Below are positions 7,539 to 8,894 of a DNA stretch of 8,894 nt, piece by piece; the stretch's first letter is position 1; every line of letters starts with the position of its first letter. The stretch covers positions 1 to 8,894 of the forward strand of contig DATHBP010000260.1 of the NCBI GenBank assembly GCA_035296085.1, written 5' to 3'. Made by a program: the position numbers and the translations under genes. Under the pieces are notes generated by a model. It worked only from the letters and a program-made list of their open reading frames with translations, made no database searches and was not told where the DNA came from. The DNA is from DATHBP01 sp035296085 (GTDB lineage: Bacteria > Actinomycetota > Actinomycetes > Propionibacteriales > Nocardioidaceae).

Positions 7539-8619
7539 AAGGCCTGGCGACCTTCGTTCTCGTCGGTTCGAGAGAGGACGGGAACGCGTCGCGGTAGCAC
7601 CGCCAACGCCTCCCGGCGCTCTCGACGGTCTCCGCTGCGAGCATCGCGTGGCCGATGGCGCGCGTGAAGCAGTCACCGGCCGCGTCGAGCAGCAGGTGGA
7701 ACGCGGACGAGTCGGGTGCACCACGGCTTCCGGTAGCCAACGTGAAGACCGTGTCGCCGTCGAACATGGTGTGCACGGGTCGGATGCCGCGCGCCATCCC
7801 GTCGTGGGCGATACCCGCCACCTTGGCGCACTGCGCCTTGGCGAGAGACGCGTCAGTGGCGACGACCCCGACCGTCGTCGCGAGGGTGAACCGCACGAGG
7901 CCGGCTTCGGCGGCGGCATCGGCCTCCGCCCGCGCTAGGGCTACCTCCTCCTCGACGGGCCGTACGAGGCCGTCGAACTCGCCGGGCAGCCCAAAGCGGG
8001 GGGCGTACAGCTCGCCCGTGAGCGGGTCGACGCAGGAGCCGGCGGCGTTCACGACGACGAGGGCGGCGACAGTGGCTCCGTCGTCGAGGACGACGGACGC
8101 AGAGCCGACGCCGCCCTTCAGACCGCCGGCGACCGCACCGGTCCCGGCACCGACGACGCCGGCAGCGACCCGGCCGGACTCCCGTGACACCGCCTCGTCG
8201 TACGCCTGCTCGCCGAATGACCGGTCGGGCCGAGCAGCGAAGTCGCCGCCGCGCCCGAGGTCGAAGATGACGGCGGCCGGCACGATCGGTACGAGCTCTC
8301 CCGGCCCGCCGACCGGCAGCCCGACGCCAGCCGCCAAGAGCCGATGCATGACCCCGTCCGCGGCAGCGAGCCCGAAGGCGCTGCCACCGGACAGCACCAC
8401 CGCGTGGATGCGTTCGACGACGTTGCGGGGGTCGAGCGCGTCCGTCTCCCGCGTGCCCGGGCCTCCGCCGCGCACGTCGACCCCGGCGACGGCACCTCCG
8501 TCGGGGGCCAGCACCACCGTGGTGCCCGAAAGCCACCCGTCTCCGCGGCGGTCGGCGTGGCCCACCCGTATCCCGGCGACGTCGGTCAGGCTGTTGGTCG
8601 CTCCGACCCGATGGCTCAC
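7531..8619 (-). CDS. P1-family (S58) autoprocessing aminopeptidase/amidohydrolase, NylC/DmpA-like, 362 residues
   Basis: The family is made as one chain that cuts itself to expose an N-terminal Ser or Thr nucleophile; members include DmpA (L-aminopeptidase/D-esterase), BapA (beta-peptides) and NylC (6-aminohexanoate oligomers). Family blocks here are GVDVRGGGPGTRETD (46-60), VVLSGGSAFGLAAADG (74-89), GGLKGGVGSA (165-174), NAAGSCVDP (191-199), ATTVGVVATDASL (247-259), AHDGMARGIRPVH (271-283) and DGDTVF (287-292). Thr248 is the likely nucleophile, with Lys168 and Asn191 as likely partners by analogy with NylC (from memory of that enzyme). The residue before the cut is Ala247, where Asn or Gly is common. 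There is no signal peptide, so it acts on imported substrate. The GTG start at 8619 overlaps the transporter gene's stop (GTGA). Thr rather than Ser points away from strict DmpA/BapA equivalence. Confidence 0.88.
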   Translation of the reverse strand: MSHRVGATNSLTDVAGIRVGHADRRGDGWLSGTTVVLAPDGGAVAGVDVRGGGPGTRETDALDPRNVVERIHAVVLSGGSAFGLAAADGVMHRLLAAGVGLPVGGPGELVPIVPAAVIFDLGRGGDFAARPDRSFGEQAYDEAVSRESGRVAAGVVGAGTGAVAGGLKGGVGSASVVLDDGATVAALVVVNAAGSCVDPLTGELYAPRFGLPGEFDGLVRPVEEEVALARAEADAAAEAGLVRFTLATTVGVVATDASLAKAQCAKVAGIAHDGMARGIRPVHTMFDGDTVFTLATGSRGAPDSSAFHLLLDAAGDCFTRAIGHAMLAAETVESAGRRWRCYRDAFPSSLEPTRTKVARPYE

Positions 8620-8894
8620 GACGCCGCCTCGTTGGCGAGGTCAGCGGCCGTAACGCCGGCGAGCGCCCTGCGCAGCGTCGGGATGGCTGCCACGAGCGTG
8701 CGGGTGTAGGAGTGCTGCGGGTCGGCGTACACCTTTGCGGTGTCGCCGATCTCGACGATCTGTCCGGCGTTCATGACAGCGACCCGGTCACAGACATGGC
8801 CCACCACCGACAAGTCGTGCGACACGAACACCAACGTGAGCGCGAACTCGTCGACGAGGTCGGCGATGAGGTTGAGGACCTGAGCGCGAACGGA
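8616..8894 (-). CDS. Oligopeptide/dipeptide ABC transporter ATP-binding protein, C-terminal part
   Basis: The open frame enters from the right edge, so only the last 92 codons are present. They start at SVRAQVLNLIADL, the segment just after the Walker B/D-loop region of OppD/OppF-type ATPases. VFVSHDLSVVGHVCDRVAVM follows, with the switch (H-loop) histidine in SHD, then the G-x-IVE-x-G turn. The C-terminal PQHSYTRTLVAAIPTL is the characteristic extension of peptide/nickel-type ATPases. Walker A, the signature motif and the substrate-specific subunits lie outside the window. The subunit would sit on the inner face of the membrane and power uptake of peptides or similar solutes. The 4-nt GTGA overlap with the P1 hydrolase gene ties uptake to cytoplasmic amide hydrolysis. 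Whether it is the D- or F-type subunit cannot be decided. Confidence 0.9.
   Translation of the reverse strand, partial: SVRAQVLNLIADLVDEFALTLVFVSHDLSVVGHVCDRVAVMNAGQIVEIGDTAKVYADPQHSYTRTLVAAIPTLRRALAGVTAADLANEAAS

Noticed and set aside
7539..7919. N-terminal extension of the second aldehyde dehydrogenase by 127 codons
   Set aside because: It overlaps the P1 hydrolase coding sequence and is Arg/Ser/Pro-rich with no aldehyde dehydrogenase similarity; the ATG at 7538 gives a normal length.
7655..8653. Plus-strand open frame of 332 codons antisense to the P1 hydrolase
   Set aside because: It is Pro/Ser/Arg/Thr-rich and an artefact of codon bias on the opposite strand.

Overview
The window is GC-rich DNA with GTG starts and tightly packed genes. 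This suggests an actinobacterium, possibly a Nocardioidaceae-type organism; that placement rests on general impression, not on a marker gene. All nine genes I can support lie on the minus strand, so transcription runs from the right end of the window to the left. No rRNA, tRNA, CRISPR array, transposase or phage gene was seen, and no gene-free stretch exceeds about 215 bases.

Region 1 (8894 to 5278) is a compact operon. It holds the C-terminal part of a peptide-type ABC transporter ATPase, a P1-family (S58, NylC/DmpA-like) autoprocessing amidohydrolase joined to it by a 4-nt overlap, an NAD(P)-dependent aldehyde dehydrogenase overlapping the hydrolase by 8 nt, and a short-chain dehydrogenase starting 2 nt after that. 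Region 2 (5131 to 2183) holds a CoA-acylating methylmalonate-semialdehyde dehydrogenase followed after 33 nt by a class III omega-aminotransferase. Region 3 (1967 to 1) holds a two-domain dCTP deaminase, a small DUF1905 protein and the N-terminal part of a bleomycin hydrolase/PepC cysteine aminopeptidase.

Regions 1 and 2 read as a catabolic block. A peptide or amide is imported and hydrolysed by the P1 enzyme, the released omega- or beta-amino acid is transaminated to a semialdehyde, and the semialdehyde is oxidised to an acyl-CoA (methylmalonate-semialdehyde dehydrogenase) or to an acid (the second aldehyde dehydrogenase). Beta-alanyl or beta-aminoisobutyryl compounds fit best; a nylon-oligomer-like route (hydrolase, aminotransferase, aldehyde dehydrogenase) is the alternative. 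This is inference from gene content.

The most unusual non-coding feature is a pair of 75-bp intergenic elements (2091-2165 and 5190-5264). Each is built of palindromes and each lies directly after the stop codon of a catabolic gene (aminotransferase; short-chain dehydrogenase). They match without gaps at 59 of 75 positions, but the 8-base loop of the main hairpin is exactly reverse-complemented between the copies (ACACAACC versus GGTTGTGT). The elements separate the three gene blocks and probably act as 3'-end hairpins or terminators.
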